Origin: Nocardia nova SH22a
GTDB taxonomy: Bacteria; Actinomycetota; Actinomycetes; Mycobacteriales; Mycobacteriaceae
DNA: 64,000 nucleotides
Assembly (NCBI RefSeq): GCF_000523235.1
Contig: NZ_CP006850.1
Location: forward strand, 2,728,001 to 2,792,000
Direction: 5' to 3'
The position numbers and the translations under genes were made by a program. This document shows positions 21,120-30,741 of the stretch, piece by piece. Position 1 is the first letter of the stretch; each line of letters starts with the position of its first letter. The notes below the pieces were generated by a model. It was not told the origin of the DNA. It saw nothing but the letters and a program-made list of their open reading frames with translations, and did no database searches.

Positions 21120-21139
21120 CCGCCGGACGCGCGGCGGGG
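21120..21139 (+). terminator. Possible terminator after the 346-aa gene
   Basis: CCCGCC (21120-21125) pairs with GGCGGG (21134-21139) across an 8-nt loop, 16 bases after the stop. The stem is short, so this is a weak call. Confidence 0.4.
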
Positions 21140-21420
21140 TGTCGAGGGCCGTGCGGCGATTGCCGTCAGGCCCTTTCCCGTCACTGGGAATATGTGCCGC
21201 TGTCGATATGGCGGCAATTTCCGGCGACGTCGGCCCGATGGGTGATCGAAACTATCGTCCGCGAAATCAATTCTGTGTGGAAACAAGAGACGCTTTCCGG
21301 GGCGAATCCGCACGCTGTTCCGATGACCCCGAATCCTTCGGCGCCGAATCTTCGGCTTGTGTCAACGGTTTTCGCCGGTGGTGCATGTGTGACTTCCAAC
21401 CGCTCGGTTTCATTCCGTCG
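21140..21420. other. Gene-free stretch before the amino-acid permease
   Basis: Short ORFs here lack ribosome sites and domains. The stretch is less GC-rich than its surroundings, in keeping with a regulatory region. No riboswitch class is recognised. The permease promoter lies at its right end. Confidence 0.4.
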
Positions 21421-21449
21421 TTGAACGTGCCGCTGGGTAGCGGTACGTT
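21421..21449 (+). promoter_or_regulatory. Candidate promoter of the AnsP-type permease
   Basis: TTGAAC (21421-21426) and TACGTT (21444-21449) are separated by 17 bases. The ATG follows 38 bases after the -10. Confidence 0.55.
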
Positions 21450-21487
21450 ATTTGAAGTTTCAATGTTGTCCACCGGAAGGTCCGGTC

Positions 21488-23026
21488 ATGAGTTCAGACC
21501 ACCGACCCGTCGAAATATCGGCACTCGCCGCGGTCCTGCACACCGAGCAGGACGGATATCGGAAATCGCTGCGCAATCGGCAATTGCAGATGATCGCGAT
21601 CGGCGGTGTGATCGGAACCGGACTGTTTCTCGGTGCGGGCGGGCGCTTGGCGGATGCCGGTCCGGGGCTTTTCCTCGTCTACGCGTTCTGCGGTGTGTTC
21701 GTGTATTTCGTGCTGCGGGCGCTGGGGGAACTGGTCCTGTACCGGCCCTCGTCGGGGTCGTTCGTCTCCTATGCGCGGGAGTTCTACGGTGAGAAGCTCG
21801 CGTTCGCCGTCGGCTGGATGTATTTCTTCCACTGGTGCATGACCGGCATCGTCGACATCACCGCGATCGCGACCTATGTGCGGTACTGGACCGCGATCAC
21901 CGTGATTCCGCAATGGGTGATCGCGCTGATCGCCCTGGTCGTGGTGGTCGGGACGAATTTGATCTCGGTGCGCTGGTTCGGCGAACTCGAATTCTGGGTG
22001 GCGATGGTGAAAGTCGTTGCCCTGACCGGATTTCTGATCGTCGGCACGGTATTTCTCGCGGGCCGATTCGATATCCGAGGGCAGTCCACCGGAATCGGGG
22101 TGATCGGCCACCACGGCGGTCTTTTCCCGGCCGGAGTCCTGCCGCTGGTCACGGTCACGACCGGTGTCGTATTCGCTTATGCCGCCGTAGAATTGGTGGG
22201 AATCGCGGCCGGTGAGGCGGAGCGTCCGGCCGAGATCATGCCGCGCGCGATCAATTCGGTGATCGCCCGGATCGCGGTCTTCTATGTGGGCTCACTCGTC
22301 CTGCTGGGACTACTGCTGCCCTACACCGCGTTCCGTGACGGGGAGAGCCCCTTCGTGACCTTCTTCGCGCGCATCGGTGTGCCCGCCGCCGGATCGGTCA
22401 TGAATGTGATCGTGCTGAGCGCGGCCTTCTCCAGTCTGAACGCGGGCCTGTACTCCACCGGCCGGATCCTGCGGTCGATGTCGGTGAACGGCAGCGCACC
22501 CGCGATGGCCGCCCGGATGTCGCGCGGCGGGGTGCCGTATGTGGGCATCCTCGCCGCCGGTGCGATCGCCTCGATCGGTGTCGGACTCGATGCGGTGGTG
22601 CCGGACAAGGCATTCGAGATCGTGCTCAATGTCTCCGCGCTCGGCACCATCGCGTCCTGGATCGCGGTGCTGCTGTGCCAGCTGCGCCTGTGGCGACGCT
22701 GGTACGACGGTATCTCGCACCGGCCCAGGTATCGCATGCCCGGCTCGCCCTACACGGGCGTCGCGACCCTGCTGTTCCTGTGCGGCGTGATCGTGCTGAT
22801 GGCCTGCAGCAGCGACCCCGTCCAGCGCTGGGCGGTGGTGGCGACGGTCGCGGTCATGGCGCCGATCCTGGTGGGCGGATGGTATCTCGCGCGCCGAAAG
22901 GTGTTGCGTATCGCGGCGATCCGGCACGATCACACCGGACAGTTCCCGGTGGTCGCCGAACGCCCGTGGCCCGGCCGCCCGGCGGAGCCGGAGGTGATCG
23001 TGGAACGGCCGGAGGCGCCGGACTGA
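21488..23026 (+). CDS. ansP: L-asparagine permease (AnsP type), APC superfamily
   Basis: This is a 512-residue, 12-helix amino acid:proton symporter. The amino acid transporter signature is present: an N-terminal [32 protein letters not shown] (residues about 30-60). This is followed by [26 protein letters not shown], very similar to AnsP1/AnsP2 of mycobacteria and enterobacteria. The substrate is therefore most likely L-asparagine, perhaps also related amino acids; this is by similarity only. ATG 21488 with GGAAGG upstream fixes the start. The gene is not next to an asparaginase. It sits alone behind its own promoter. Confidence 0.85.
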   Translation: MSSDHRPVEISALAAVLHTEQDGYRKSLRNRQLQMIAIGGVIGTGLFLGAGGRLADAGPGLFLVYAFCGVFVYFVLRALGELVLYRPSSGSFVSYAREFYGEKLAFAVGWMYFFHWCMTGIVDITAIATYVRYWTAITVIPQWVIALIALVVVVGTNLISVRWFGELEFWVAMVKVVALTGFLIVGTVFLAGRFDIRGQSTGIGVIGHHGGLFPAGVLPLVTVTTGVVFAYAAVELVGIAAGEAERPAEIMPRAINSVIARIAVFYVGSLVLLGLLLPYTAFRDGESPFVTFFARIGVPAAGSVMNVIVLSAAFSSLNAGLYSTGRILRSMSVNGSAPAMAARMSRGGVPYVGILAAGAIASIGVGLDAVVPDKAFEIVLNVSALGTIASWIAVLLCQLRLWRRWYDGISHRPRYRMPGSPYTGVATLLFLCGVIVLMACSSDPVQRWAVVATVAVMAPILVGGWYLARRKVLRIAAIRHDHTGQFPVVAERPWPGRPAEPEVIVERPEAPD

Positions 23027-23245
23027 CCAGCTCACCGAAGCCGGTGCCGAGTGCGGGTGTCCGGTCGAGGGCGCCTCGTCTCCTTCGCGGACCTGCCCCC
23101 CTTCACCGGCCCGATCCGCCGCCACCGGCGTGGAAGCGGTAGTCGCCGGTAGACTCCGTGCCGATCGCGAATCTGTTCATCCGGTAGGGAGCCTCGGCTC
23201 CAGCGACGGCGATACGCCGCCGTGCACAGTGGTGGAGGAGAGCGT

Positions 23246-24982
23246 ATGGCGAAGACGACCGTGGCCGATCAATTCGTGCGTGTTCTCGTGCAGGCCGGGG
23301 TGCGGCGGATCTACGGGGTCGTGGGGGACAGTCTCAATCCGATCGTCGATGCGGTGCGCCGGACGCCCGAGATCGAATGGGTGCATGTGCGCAACGAGGA
23401 GGCTGCCGCGTTCGCGGCGGCGGCTCAGGCTCAGCTGACCGGGCGGCTGGCCGTGTGTGCGGGCAGTTGCGGGCCCGGGAACACGCATCTGATCCAGGGG
23501 CTCTACGACGCCCAGCGCACGGGCGCGCCGGTGCTGGCGCTCGCCTCGCACATCCCGTCCGATCAGATCGGCACCCAGTTCTTCCAGGAAACCCATCCCG
23601 AACGGCTGTTCGTCGAATGCAGTGGTTACTGCGAGATGATCAGCCGTCCCGAGCAGATGCCGCGCATGCTGCGGATCGCGATCCAGCACGCGCTGGCCCG
23701 CCACGAGGTGTCGGTGGTCGTGCTGCCCGGCGATGTCGCTCAACTCGAGGCTCCCCATCCGACGGGGGAGACGAATCTGATCACCGAACTCGGCCGGGTG
23801 ATGCCCGTGTCCGAGCAGGTGCAGGCGCTCGCCGACGCCCTGAACTCGGCGCCCACGGTCACCCTCTTCTGCGGCGCCGGGGTGCGCGACGCACACGCGG
23901 AGGTCATGCGACTCGCCGACCTGCTGAAGGCGCCCATCGGCCACAGCCTGCGCGGTAAGGAATGGATCCAGTTCGACAATCCCTACGACGTGGGCATGAG
24001 CGGTCTGCTCGGCTACGGCGCGTGCTATCAGGCGATGCACGACGCCGACCTGGTCCTGATGCTGGGCACCGACTTTCCCTACGACGAATTCCTGCCGGGC
24101 GCCCGCACCGTGCAGGTCGACCACGACGCGTCCCGGCTGGGCCGCCGCACCCCACTGCAATTGGCCGTGCACGGTGACGTGCGGGAGACCCTGCGCGCCG
24201 TCCTGCCGCTGCTGCGGCCCAAGCCCGACCGGGAATTCCTCGACCGCATGCTCGGCGAGCACTACCGGCTGCTGGAACAGGTGGTCGACGCCTACACCCG
24301 AAATGTGGCCGACCACAAGCCGATTCATCCCGAATACGCCGCCGACATCCTCGACGACCTCGCCGCCGACGACGCGATCTTCACAGTCGACACCGGTATG
24401 TGCAATGTGTGGGCGGCCCGCTATCTGAGCCCGAACGGCCGTCGCCGGGTGATCGGATCGTTCCTGCACGGCACGATGGCCAACGCCCTGCCGCATGCGA
24501 TCGGCGCGCAGTTCGCCTATCCGGACCGGCAGGTGATCTCGATGTCCGGTGACGGCGGCCTGGGCATGCTGCTCGGCGAACTGCTCACGGTGGCACTGCA
24601 TCGGCTGCCGGTGAAGATCATCGTCTTCAACAACTCGTCACTGGGCATGGTGCGGCTGGAAATGCTCGTCGACGGCCTGCCGAACTTCGAAACCGACCAT
24701 GCCCCGGTCGATTTCGCCGCGGTGGCCCGTGCCGCCGGGATACACGGCGTCCGGGTGACCGAACCGGACGGGATCCGTCCCGCGATCGCCGAGGCGCTCG
24801 CTCATCCGGGGCCCGCGCTGGTCGACCTGGTCACCGATCCGAACGCCCTGTCCCTGCCGCCGCACATCACCGCCGCCCAGGTCCGCGGGTTCGCGCTCGC
24901 GGCCAGCAAGATCGTGCTGACCGGCGGGGTGGGCCGCATGATCGACATGGCGCGGTCGAATCTGCGCAATGTGCCGCGCTGA
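23246..24982 (+). CDS. poxB: Thiamine-diphosphate pyruvate dehydrogenase (PoxB-like)
   Basis: The 578-residue protein has the three-domain TPP-enzyme layout. The Pyr domain begins TTVADQFVRVLVQAGVRRIYGVVGD and holds the catalytic glutamate in VRNEEAAAFAA near residue 50. A central FAD-type domain follows. The PP domain has the GDGGLGML...IIVFNNSSLGM motif (about 435-470), where GDG-N-N binds Mg-TPP. The best match is the PoxB group, peripheral membrane flavoenzymes that oxidise pyruvate to acetate and CO2 and pass electrons to quinone. The C-terminal end (RMIDMARSNLRNVPR) resembles the lipid-activation segment. Acetolactate synthase relatives are possible but less likely. ATG 23246 has GGAGGAG upstream. 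It is convergent with the next gene, six bases apart. Confidence 0.88.
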   Translation: MAKTTVADQFVRVLVQAGVRRIYGVVGDSLNPIVDAVRRTPEIEWVHVRNEEAAAFAAAAQAQLTGRLAVCAGSCGPGNTHLIQGLYDAQRTGAPVLALASHIPSDQIGTQFFQETHPERLFVECSGYCEMISRPEQMPRMLRIAIQHALARHEVSVVVLPGDVAQLEAPHPTGETNLITELGRVMPVSEQVQALADALNSAPTVTLFCGAGVRDAHAEVMRLADLLKAPIGHSLRGKEWIQFDNPYDVGMSGLLGYGACYQAMHDADLVLMLGTDFPYDEFLPGARTVQVDHDASRLGRRTPLQLAVHGDVRETLRAVLPLLRPKPDREFLDRMLGEHYRLLEQVVDAYTRNVADHKPIHPEYAADILDDLAADDAIFTVDTGMCNVWAARYLSPNGRRRVIGSFLHGTMANALPHAIGAQFAYPDRQVISMSGDGGLGMLLGELLTVALHRLPVKIIVFNNSSLGMVRLEMLVDGLPNFETDHAPVDFAAVARAAGIHGVRVTEPDGIRPAIAEALAHPGPALVDLVTDPNALSLPPHITAAQVRGFALAASKIVLTGGVGRMIDMARSNLRNVPR

Positions 24983-24988
24983 ACCGGT

Positions 24989-25519
24989 TCAGAACGTCCA
25001 GCGGGTGGCGCCACCGGGCTCGACATTGGTGACCGAGGTCGCCGAGCGCGGCGTGAGACGGTAGACGAACCAGGGCGCCGGACCCTGTGCGGGCGCGGTG
25101 AACGGCGCCGTCAGCCCGACGCCGGTCGGATCGACCTCACACGGCCAGCCGCCCTTCGCCCACACCGCCGCGATCCGGGCGATCGTGGCGGCGTCGGTGA
25201 CCTTCTCCGCGGTGCCCTCGACCACCAGATCGAAATTCGGCGCGGAAACGGCCAGACTGCAGCGCGGATCGCGGGCGAGATTGTGGGACTTGCGGGTCGG
25301 GGCGCCGGTCTGGAACCAGTAGGCGCCATCGACCCAGACCGCCCCGACCGCCGTCGCATGCGGCGACCCGTCGGCGTTGAGTGTCGTGAGCCAGGTGGTG
25401 AACCGATCCGGACCCCCGGACCCGGGCGCCCCGTCGAGCCCACTGTCGAGTACCTGCGTGACCGACGCCCACTCCTGGACAGGTGCTTCGGCCCGGTTGT
25501 CGAGATTCGTCGCATCCAT
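24989..25519 (-). CDS. Pyridoxamine 5'-phosphate oxidase-family (split-barrel) protein
   Basis: This 176-residue protein of the FMN/F420-binding split beta-barrel family carries TWLTTLNADGSPHATAVGAVWVDGAYWF (about 40-70) and TRKSHNLARDPRCSLAVSA (about 75-95), the standard cofactor-binding strands. Members include PNPOx-like FMN enzymes, F420-dependent reductases and heme-binding proteins. The sequence does not decide between FMN and F420; F420 is plausible because actinomycetes make it. The start ATG at 25517-25519 gives a normal length for the family. It is a single gene, convergent with poxB. Confidence 0.85.
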   Translation of the reverse strand: MDATNLDNRAEAPVQEWASVTQVLDSGLDGAPGSGGPDRFTTWLTTLNADGSPHATAVGAVWVDGAYWFQTGAPTRKSHNLARDPRCSLAVSAPNFDLVVEGTAEKVTDAATIARIAAVWAKGGWPCEVDPTGVGLTAPFTAPAQGPAPWFVYRLTPRSATSVTNVEPGGATRWTF

Positions 25520-25697
25520 GTAGTGATAGACGGCGTAGGCACTCGAAATTCATCGGGCAGCGCGCACTGTCGGTATGCGTCCGGCCCGATGAGCCCGCAC
25601 CGCGCGGCGTGACCGCGCTGCCCGATCCACCGCGATCCTCACGGGTCGGCTGATGACATTCGTGACCGGCTGTCGCGCCATTGAGACCGATCCTGTT

Positions 25698-25738
25698 CTG
25701 CGAGACAAGGGATAGTAGTGAAAATCCTTGTCTCGCAG
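25698..25738 (-). terminator. Perfect inverted repeat after the DUF397 gene
   Basis: CTGCGAGACAAGG (25698-25710) and CCTTGTCTCGCAG (25726-25738) form a 13-bp perfect stem with an AT-rich 15-nt loop. It lies four bases past the minus-strand stop and is read as a terminator. Confidence 0.65.
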
Positions 25739-25742
25739 GTGA

Positions 25743-25970
25743 TCAGGCCAGGTCGAACGTGCCGCTTCGCAGATGTGCGGTGAAGGCGTCCCATTCGTCG
25801 GGTGCGAACACGAGGGCGGGCCCGGTGGGATTCTTGGAATCTCGGACGCCGACCGGTGACAGCGTGAGGTTCCGAAACTCATCGCCGAGCGACCATGGTT
25901 CCGGTGCGACGTATTGCCGCGTCAGATCGGTTGACCTGAACCAATATTGAGGTTCTAGCCTTGTGTCCAT
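25743..25970 (-). CDS. DUF397-domain protein, 75 aa
   Basis: The C-terminal half contains the DUF397 signature GVRDSKNPTGPALVFAPDEWDAF. DUF397 proteins are small actinobacterial proteins normally encoded beside an XRE-family regulator of the BldB/WhiJ-linked type. The N-terminal half keeps only part of the family pattern (WFRS instead of WRKSSYS) and is longer than usual between the two motifs. No partner regulator is next to it. The ATG at 25968-25970 lacks a ribosome site and overlaps the ATG of the divergent gene in the palindrome CATG. It may be a decayed or solitary copy, and the real start is uncertain. Confidence 0.6.
   Translation of the reverse strand: MDTRLEPQYWFRSTDLTRQYVAPEPWSLGDEFRNLTLSPVGVRDSKNPTGPALVFAPDEWDAFTAHLRSGTFDLA
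25931..25961 (+). promoter_or_regulatory. Promoter of a probable leaderless NAD(P)H-binding gene
   Basis: TTGACC (25931-25936) and TAGCCT (25956-25961) are 19 bases apart. The -10 ends seven bases before the ATG at 25969, so transcription should begin at or beside the start codon. The promoter lies inside the DUF397 coding region. Confidence 0.5.
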
Positions 25971-26859
25971 GATCAACACGCACACACCGGCGAAGACGAT
26001 TCTGGTGACCGGCGCCACCGGCAACATCGGCAGCGCACTGGTGACACAACTGGCCGAGCGCGCAGACGTCCGCGTGCGAGCGGCCGCACGCAGCGCGACC
26101 TCGGCGGGACTGCCCGCCGGGGCCGAGGCGTTCCGGGCCGATCTACGGCACGTGGACTCACTGCGGCGGGCGCTCGAGGGTGTGACCGCGTTGTTCCTGA
26201 TATCGCGGGTCGGGGACGATGCCGGAATCCTGTCGGCGGCTCGGCGGGCAGGCGTCGAGCACGTCGTGCTGGTGTCGTCGATCACGGTGCAGACACATCC
26301 TCATCTGGGACCGGCGCAGGAGAACGCTGCCGTGGAAAAGCTGGTCGAGACCAGTGGAATGGACTGGACTGTCCTGCGCCCCACGCAATTCGCCTCCAAT
26401 GCCCTGTGGTGGGCGGACTCGATTCGTGAGCGCGGCCGGGTGGAGGTCCCGTTCGCCGACGTCGGTCTGCCCACCGTTCATCCCGGTGACATCGCGTCCG
26501 TGGCCCGGGTGGCGTTGACCGAACCGGGGCATCTCGGACGCGAATACGCCCTGACCGGACCCGAGCTGATAACTCCTCGCAGACAGGTCGAGACCATCGC
26601 CTCGGTCCTCGGGCGGCCGATCGCGGTCGGCGAGATCAGCCGTGTGCAGGCGCGCGAGCGGATGGCTCCGGAGATGGGAGCACAGACGGCCGACGCACTT
26701 CTCGATGTCATGGGCGGCGACGTCAACGACGAACTGCTGGCGGTCCGGGACACGGTCGCCGGGGTGACCCGTTCTCCTGCGCGGCCGTTCCACGACTGGG
26801 TCTCCCGGAACATCGACGCGTTCCGCCAGGCCGGACCGGGTGAGGTCAGCGTGTCGTGA
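25969..26859 (+). CDS. NmrA-like NAD(P)H-binding protein
   Basis: This 296-residue atypical short-chain dehydrogenase has an N-terminal Rossmann fold with the glycine motif TILVTGATGNIGSALV (residues about 9-24). The middle, VVLVSSITVQ..., is typical of NmrA/QOR2-like proteins. The classical YxxxK catalytic pair is missing; such proteins act as NAD(P)-sensing regulators or quinone reductases. ATG 25969 is required, because a later start would remove the dinucleotide motif. No Shine-Dalgarno is present, which agrees with a leaderless mRNA from the TTGACC/TAGCCT promoter. Confidence 0.85.
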   Translation: MINTHTPAKTILVTGATGNIGSALVTQLAERADVRVRAAARSATSAGLPAGAEAFRADLRHVDSLRRALEGVTALFLISRVGDDAGILSAARRAGVEHVVLVSSITVQTHPHLGPAQENAAVEKLVETSGMDWTVLRPTQFASNALWWADSIRERGRVEVPFADVGLPTVHPGDIASVARVALTEPGHLGREYALTGPELITPRRQVETIASVLGRPIAVGEISRVQARERMAPEMGAQTADALLDVMGGDVNDELLAVRDTVAGVTRSPARPFHDWVSRNIDAFRQAGPGEVSVS

Positions 26860-26928
26860 GGAGATCGTCGCTGGTGCCGATCGTCGCGCCCGGCGCGGCA
26901 ACAGCGGGCATATCGGCCGCGCTCGTCC

Positions 26929-28026
26929 TCACCCCTTCGCCAGTAGCGCGTCACGTGTCTCGGTGACGAGTTGCTGGACCGGTTTCGTCTCGGCGGCGGC
27001 CTTTTTCGTTGCGGCCACGGCCTTGCCGAGGAGGTCGGCCTGTTCGATCGTAATGATATGGAACGTATGGCGTTTCTCGAATGCGTCGCTCACGTTTCCG
27101 GCCAGACCGCCTTCGAGGGAGAGCTTGCTGTGCAGGTCGAGTTCGGCGACGCCCGAGCCCTCGCCGAAGTCGAGGTCGTTCAGGTCGATCCACACGATGT
27201 TGGGCGCGGTGGTCGATTCGAAGACGTAGCGCAGGTGGGTCAGGTCGCTGACCGTCTGCCACAGCGTCTGTGAGGCGTCGGGCTTGCCCGGTTCGGGGAC
27301 ACGGAACGGCTGGGCGGCGTTGCGGATGATGCTGAGCATCGCCGCGATGGCTTGCACCTGGGTTTTGGGCTGTTCCTGGTGCTTCACGTAGTACAAGGCG
27401 CGGGCGAACCGGTCTCGCGCATCGCATGTGCCGGGCAACGGATCGTCGCCGCCCAGCCCTTCGATCTTCTCGACCAGCTCGAGTTGTTTGTCGTAGGTCG
27501 GCGAATTCGTCATCACCAGGTAGTCGCGGCTGTGGAAGATGTTCAGTTCGCCGTCGATGTATTCGAAGATCACCGAGTCGCCGGTGGCGTCGTCGAGTGC
27601 GAGGTGGATCGCCGGGTGACTACCGCCGGTCGGATCGCTCATCGGAATTACCTGCGGGTTGTTCTGCCGGGTCCATTCCACGGCCGCGGCGACGGTGGGG
27701 AAGTTGTCCAGGTAGTACTGCAACCACACCGACATCGCGAGCTGAGGGCGGGCGGGATCGGGCTCGCCGTATTCCGATTCGGCCAGCCACAGCACATGCC
27801 CGGCGAGGCCCTTCTCGTTTATGCCGTCCGCGGACAGGATGTCGTAGACGCCGCAGACGACGCTGCCGTATTTCGCTGTCCACCGGAGTGCGCCGTGGAC
27901 GCGATCGTCACGGTCGATGCCGCGTGGCAGTTTCCAGATGTTGGTGTGCAGTTCCTGGTGGAAGTCCATATTGCGGCCGACGACGACCGCTCCGCCGGCG
28001 TCCGGCCAGATCACACGAGTACACAT
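26929..28026 (-). CDS. Linear-amide C-N hydrolase (choloylglycine / penicillin V acylase family)
   Basis: This 365-residue Ntn hydrolase has its nucleophile, Cys2, exposed after removal of the initiator Met (start MCTRVIW). Family residues are visible: VVVGRNMDFH (Arg and Asp of the active site), INEKGLAGHVLWL, MTNSPTYDKQ (Asn) and CDARDRFARA (Arg). The family hydrolyses bile-acid conjugates, penicillin V or N-acyl-homoserine lactones; the sequence does not decide which. No signal peptide is visible. ATG 28026 must be the start because Cys has to be residue 2. A GAGGAG site lies 13 bases upstream, rather far. The C-terminal 40 residues are Lys/Ala-rich and helical, unlike the short tails of most family members. 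Confidence 0.85.
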   Translation of the reverse strand: MCTRVIWPDAGGAVVVGRNMDFHQELHTNIWKLPRGIDRDDRVHGALRWTAKYGSVVCGVYDILSADGINEKGLAGHVLWLAESEYGEPDPARPQLAMSVWLQYYLDNFPTVAAAVEWTRQNNPQVIPMSDPTGGSHPAIHLALDDATGDSVIFEYIDGELNIFHSRDYLVMTNSPTYDKQLELVEKIEGLGGDDPLPGTCDARDRFARALYYVKHQEQPKTQVQAIAAMLSIIRNAAQPFRVPEPGKPDASQTLWQTVSDLTHLRYVFESTTAPNIVWIDLNDLDFGEGSGVAELDLHSKLSLEGGLAGNVSDAFEKRHTFHIITIEQADLLGKAVAATKKAAAETKPVQQLVTETRDALLAKG

Positions 28027-28246
28027 GAATGAATTCACTCTCCTCGACGTGGGTCCATCGCCCGGGAACGGGCCGGCTATCGCAGGGAGAAATCGTCGCA
28101 TCATGATAGATCAGTTCATCCCGGTGGCCGGGGATCACCGACAACCTCGCCGACCTGCCCGCCGCCGTCCGCAATACCGACGAGATGTCGAGACGGTCCC
28201 GACGTAGTGGAAACCATGTTCGAACCATCCGCGCTCGGAATACGGC

Positions 28247-28920
28247 CTAGGCCCGCGTCAGCTCACGAGGATTGATCTTCTTCGCGGGGTCGAGCCGCTC
28301 GACGAGATCGACGAGCAGGTGTTGCAGTTCTCGCAGTCGTCGGCGGCCGGATTCGTCGAGGTTTTCCAGATCTCTGCGCAGGGGTGCGAGCCAGGTGTCC
28401 GTATCACCGGTGGTGTCCAGGAAGGAGCCGTATCCGCGGCATCCGGACTTGCCCTCCTCGGTCGTGATCATCCGCTCGCCGATTCCGCGCTGCTCGACTC
28501 GCCAGATCATGAATTGCTGCCCGTAGTCGTCGGTGGCGAAGGCGCTGGCGATCCGATAGAGGAGCTTGCGACCTCCGCGGTCTCGTCGTCCTCGGCGAAC
28601 TCGAGGTACAGGATTTCGCGGCGGATGATCTCGTTCCAGGCGAAATACTGGGCGATGACATACATCGTCGTTTCGATCGCGGCCTCGCGGCGTTCCGGGG
28701 ACGCGCCTCGGACGTAGGTCTCGACGAAACCCTGCTGCAGAATATTGTGCAATCGTCGCTGCAACTCGTTGCTCGCCGCGGTGAGCGGATCCCGGTACCT
28801 GGACAGCAGTGCCTTCCCGTCCCGTCGCCGTTGCAGCGCCGGTGCTCCGAAAACCGTGGCCAGCGACGTGAATACGGAGACGCAGGCGGATATCAGCGCT
28901 ACCCAGATCGAAGCGTTCAC
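28247..28920 (-). pseudogene. Frameshifted membrane-anchored hypothetical gene
   Basis: Two ORFs in different frames together make one protein of about 220 residues. The 5' part starts at GTG 28920 with a membrane helix (NASIWVALISACVSVFTSL). It continues through a helical region (ASNELQRRLHNILQQGF, AQYFAWNEIIRREILYLEF), then drifts into a Ser/Pro/Thr-rich nonsense tail. In the other frame the natural continuation reads KLLYRIASAFATDDYGQQFMIWRVEQRG and runs to the stop at 28247. The frames meet at about 28562-28572 (minus strand GAGGTCGCAAGCTCC); one extra G there would restore GTC-GCG-AAG-CTC. The arrangement matches a widespread actinobacterial hypothetical membrane protein, recalled from general knowledge of such proteins. 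This is either a real inactivating deletion or a sequencing error. Confidence 0.7.
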
Positions 28921-29048
28921 AGCAGGTATTGTGCCGCTCCCGCGACGTCTTCGCCGCATGGCAGCCGGTCGTACGGATTCCCGCTGGTGCCAGGCGTTTT
29001 CATGCCGACCGGCGGCATCGGCCGCGCACACGCCTCACCCGGTTGCGG

Positions 29049-30581
29049 TCAGGAATACCGTTCGCGCAGCTTGCCCTTGACCAGCTTTCCCGTTGGCGTG
29101 CGGGGCAATTCGCCGGTGAAATCGAAACTGCGCGGCACCTTGTAGTGGGCGATCCGTTCGCGCAGGAATTCGCGGAGCCGGTCGGCGAGTTCAGGACCGG
29201 GCTTGGCGCCGGGGGCCGGTTGCACGACGGCCTTCACCGATTCGCCCATCTCCTCGTCGGGCACGCCGATCACCGCGACATCGAGGACGTCGGGGTGCAG
29301 TGCCAGGGCGTCCTCGATTTCCTGCGGGTAGATGTTCACGCCGCCGGAGATGATCATGAATGCTTTGCGGTCGGTGAGGAACAGGTAGTCGTCGGAGTCG
29401 AGATAGCCGATGTCGCCGGTTGTGGTCCAGGTGGGGTGATCGGGGTGAATTGCCTTGGCGGTCTTGGCCGGATCGTTGTGGTAGTCGAACGGCAGTTCCT
29501 CGCGTTCGAAGTAGATGGTGCCGATCTCACCGGCGGGCAGCTCGCGCCCCTCGTCGTCGCAGATGCGCACGGCGCCCAGTCCCGCCCGGCCCACCGAGCC
29601 CGGTTTGCGCAACCACTGCTCGCTGTCGATGAAGGTGGCGCCGTTGCCCTCGGTCGAGGCGTAGTACTCGTGCAGCACCGGGCCCCACCAGTCGATCATC
29701 GCCTGCTTGACCTCGACCGGGCACGGTGCGGCGGCGTGGACGGCCACCCGCATACTCGACACGTCGTAGCGGTCCCGCACGCTCTGGTCCAGTTTCAGCA
29801 TGCGCACGAACATCGTCGGCACCCACTGGCTGTGGGTGGCGCGATAGCGTTCGATCGCGGCGAGGGCCTGTTCGGCGTCGAACCGCTCCAGCACCACCAC
29901 GGTCCCGCCGAGGGCGTGGACCACACCGCCGAACCGCAGCGGCGCGGCGTGGTAGAGCGGGGCGGGCGAGAGATAGACGGTGTCGGTGTCGAATCCGTAG
30001 AGCGGGCCGAACACGGCGGTGTAGGTGTCGCCCGGCGCGTCGCCGACCTGCCGATCGGGCAGCGGATGCTTGATGCCCTTCGGCCGCCCCGTGGTGCCGG
30101 ACGAATACAGCATGTCGGCGCCGCGCGGCTGATCGGCGAGTGGTTCGGAAGACGATGCGGCCAAAGCCTTTTCGTAGGAATCGAAACCGTCCACGGCGCC
30201 GCCGAAGGCGAGCCGGATCTCGGCGCCCGGCGTCTGTGCGGCGACGCGCCCGGCCACCTCGGCCAACTCGGCGGACACGATCAGCGCGCGGGCCCCGCAG
30301 TCGTCGACGATATAGCTGATCTCCTCCGCCGACAGGTGCCGGTTGACGGCCGTGATGTAAAGCCCGGATCGCAATGCCGCCCAATACGCCTCGTACACCT
30401 CGAGGGTATTGCCGGACAGCAGGGCGATGTGATCGCCCTTGCGGAGCCCCGCCGCGCGCAGGTGCCGGGCCAGGCGAATCGAGTTGTCCTCGAGCTCGCG
30501 ATAGGTCAGCGTCCTACCGCTCCCGGCGAGGACAACCGCCGGTTTGTCGGGGAAACGATCGACATGCGCACCGGGGTACAT
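29049..30581 (-). CDS. Acyl-CoA synthetase (FadD-like AMP-forming ligase)
   Basis: This 510-residue ANL-superfamily enzyme activates a carboxylic acid with ATP to an acyl-adenylate and then to the CoA thioester. The P-loop is DMLYSSGTTGRPKGIKH (near 165), A5 is EYYASTEGNG (near 305), A7 is TTGDIGYLD (near 390), A8 is ISGGVNIYPQEIE (near 420), and A10 is PRTPTGKLVKG with the catalytic lysine. ATG 30581 has GGAGGAG at good spacing. Its frame extends upstream without similarity. The substrate is probably a fatty or related acid. It could serve the terpenoid acyltransferase 4 kb away, but nothing in the sequence links them. Confidence 0.9.
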   Translation of the reverse strand: MYPGAHVDRFPDKPAVVLAGSGRTLTYRELEDNSIRLARHLRAAGLRKGDHIALLSGNTLEVYEAYWAALRSGLYITAVNRHLSAEEISYIVDDCGARALIVSAELAEVAGRVAAQTPGAEIRLAFGGAVDGFDSYEKALAASSSEPLADQPRGADMLYSSGTTGRPKGIKHPLPDRQVGDAPGDTYTAVFGPLYGFDTDTVYLSPAPLYHAAPLRFGGVVHALGGTVVVLERFDAEQALAAIERYRATHSQWVPTMFVRMLKLDQSVRDRYDVSSMRVAVHAAAPCPVEVKQAMIDWWGPVLHEYYASTEGNGATFIDSEQWLRKPGSVGRAGLGAVRICDDEGRELPAGEIGTIYFEREELPFDYHNDPAKTAKAIHPDHPTWTTTGDIGYLDSDDYLFLTDRKAFMIISGGVNIYPQEIEDALALHPDVLDVAVIGVPDEEMGESVKAVVQPAPGAKPGPELADRLREFLRERIAHYKVPRSFDFTGELPRTPTGKLVKGKLRERYS

Positions 30582-30741
30582 CCTGCTCCTCCACAACACC
30601 GCCGGCGGTCCTGCCGCGATCGCCGGTCGCGAGAGACCGCCACGACCACGGCCCCGCCGGAACACTGTCCCGGCCAGCGCGACGATAGTCGAAAGTGAAC
30701 GACGGTTCTCTGATAATCGGCAAAGAACATCCACTGGGCGG

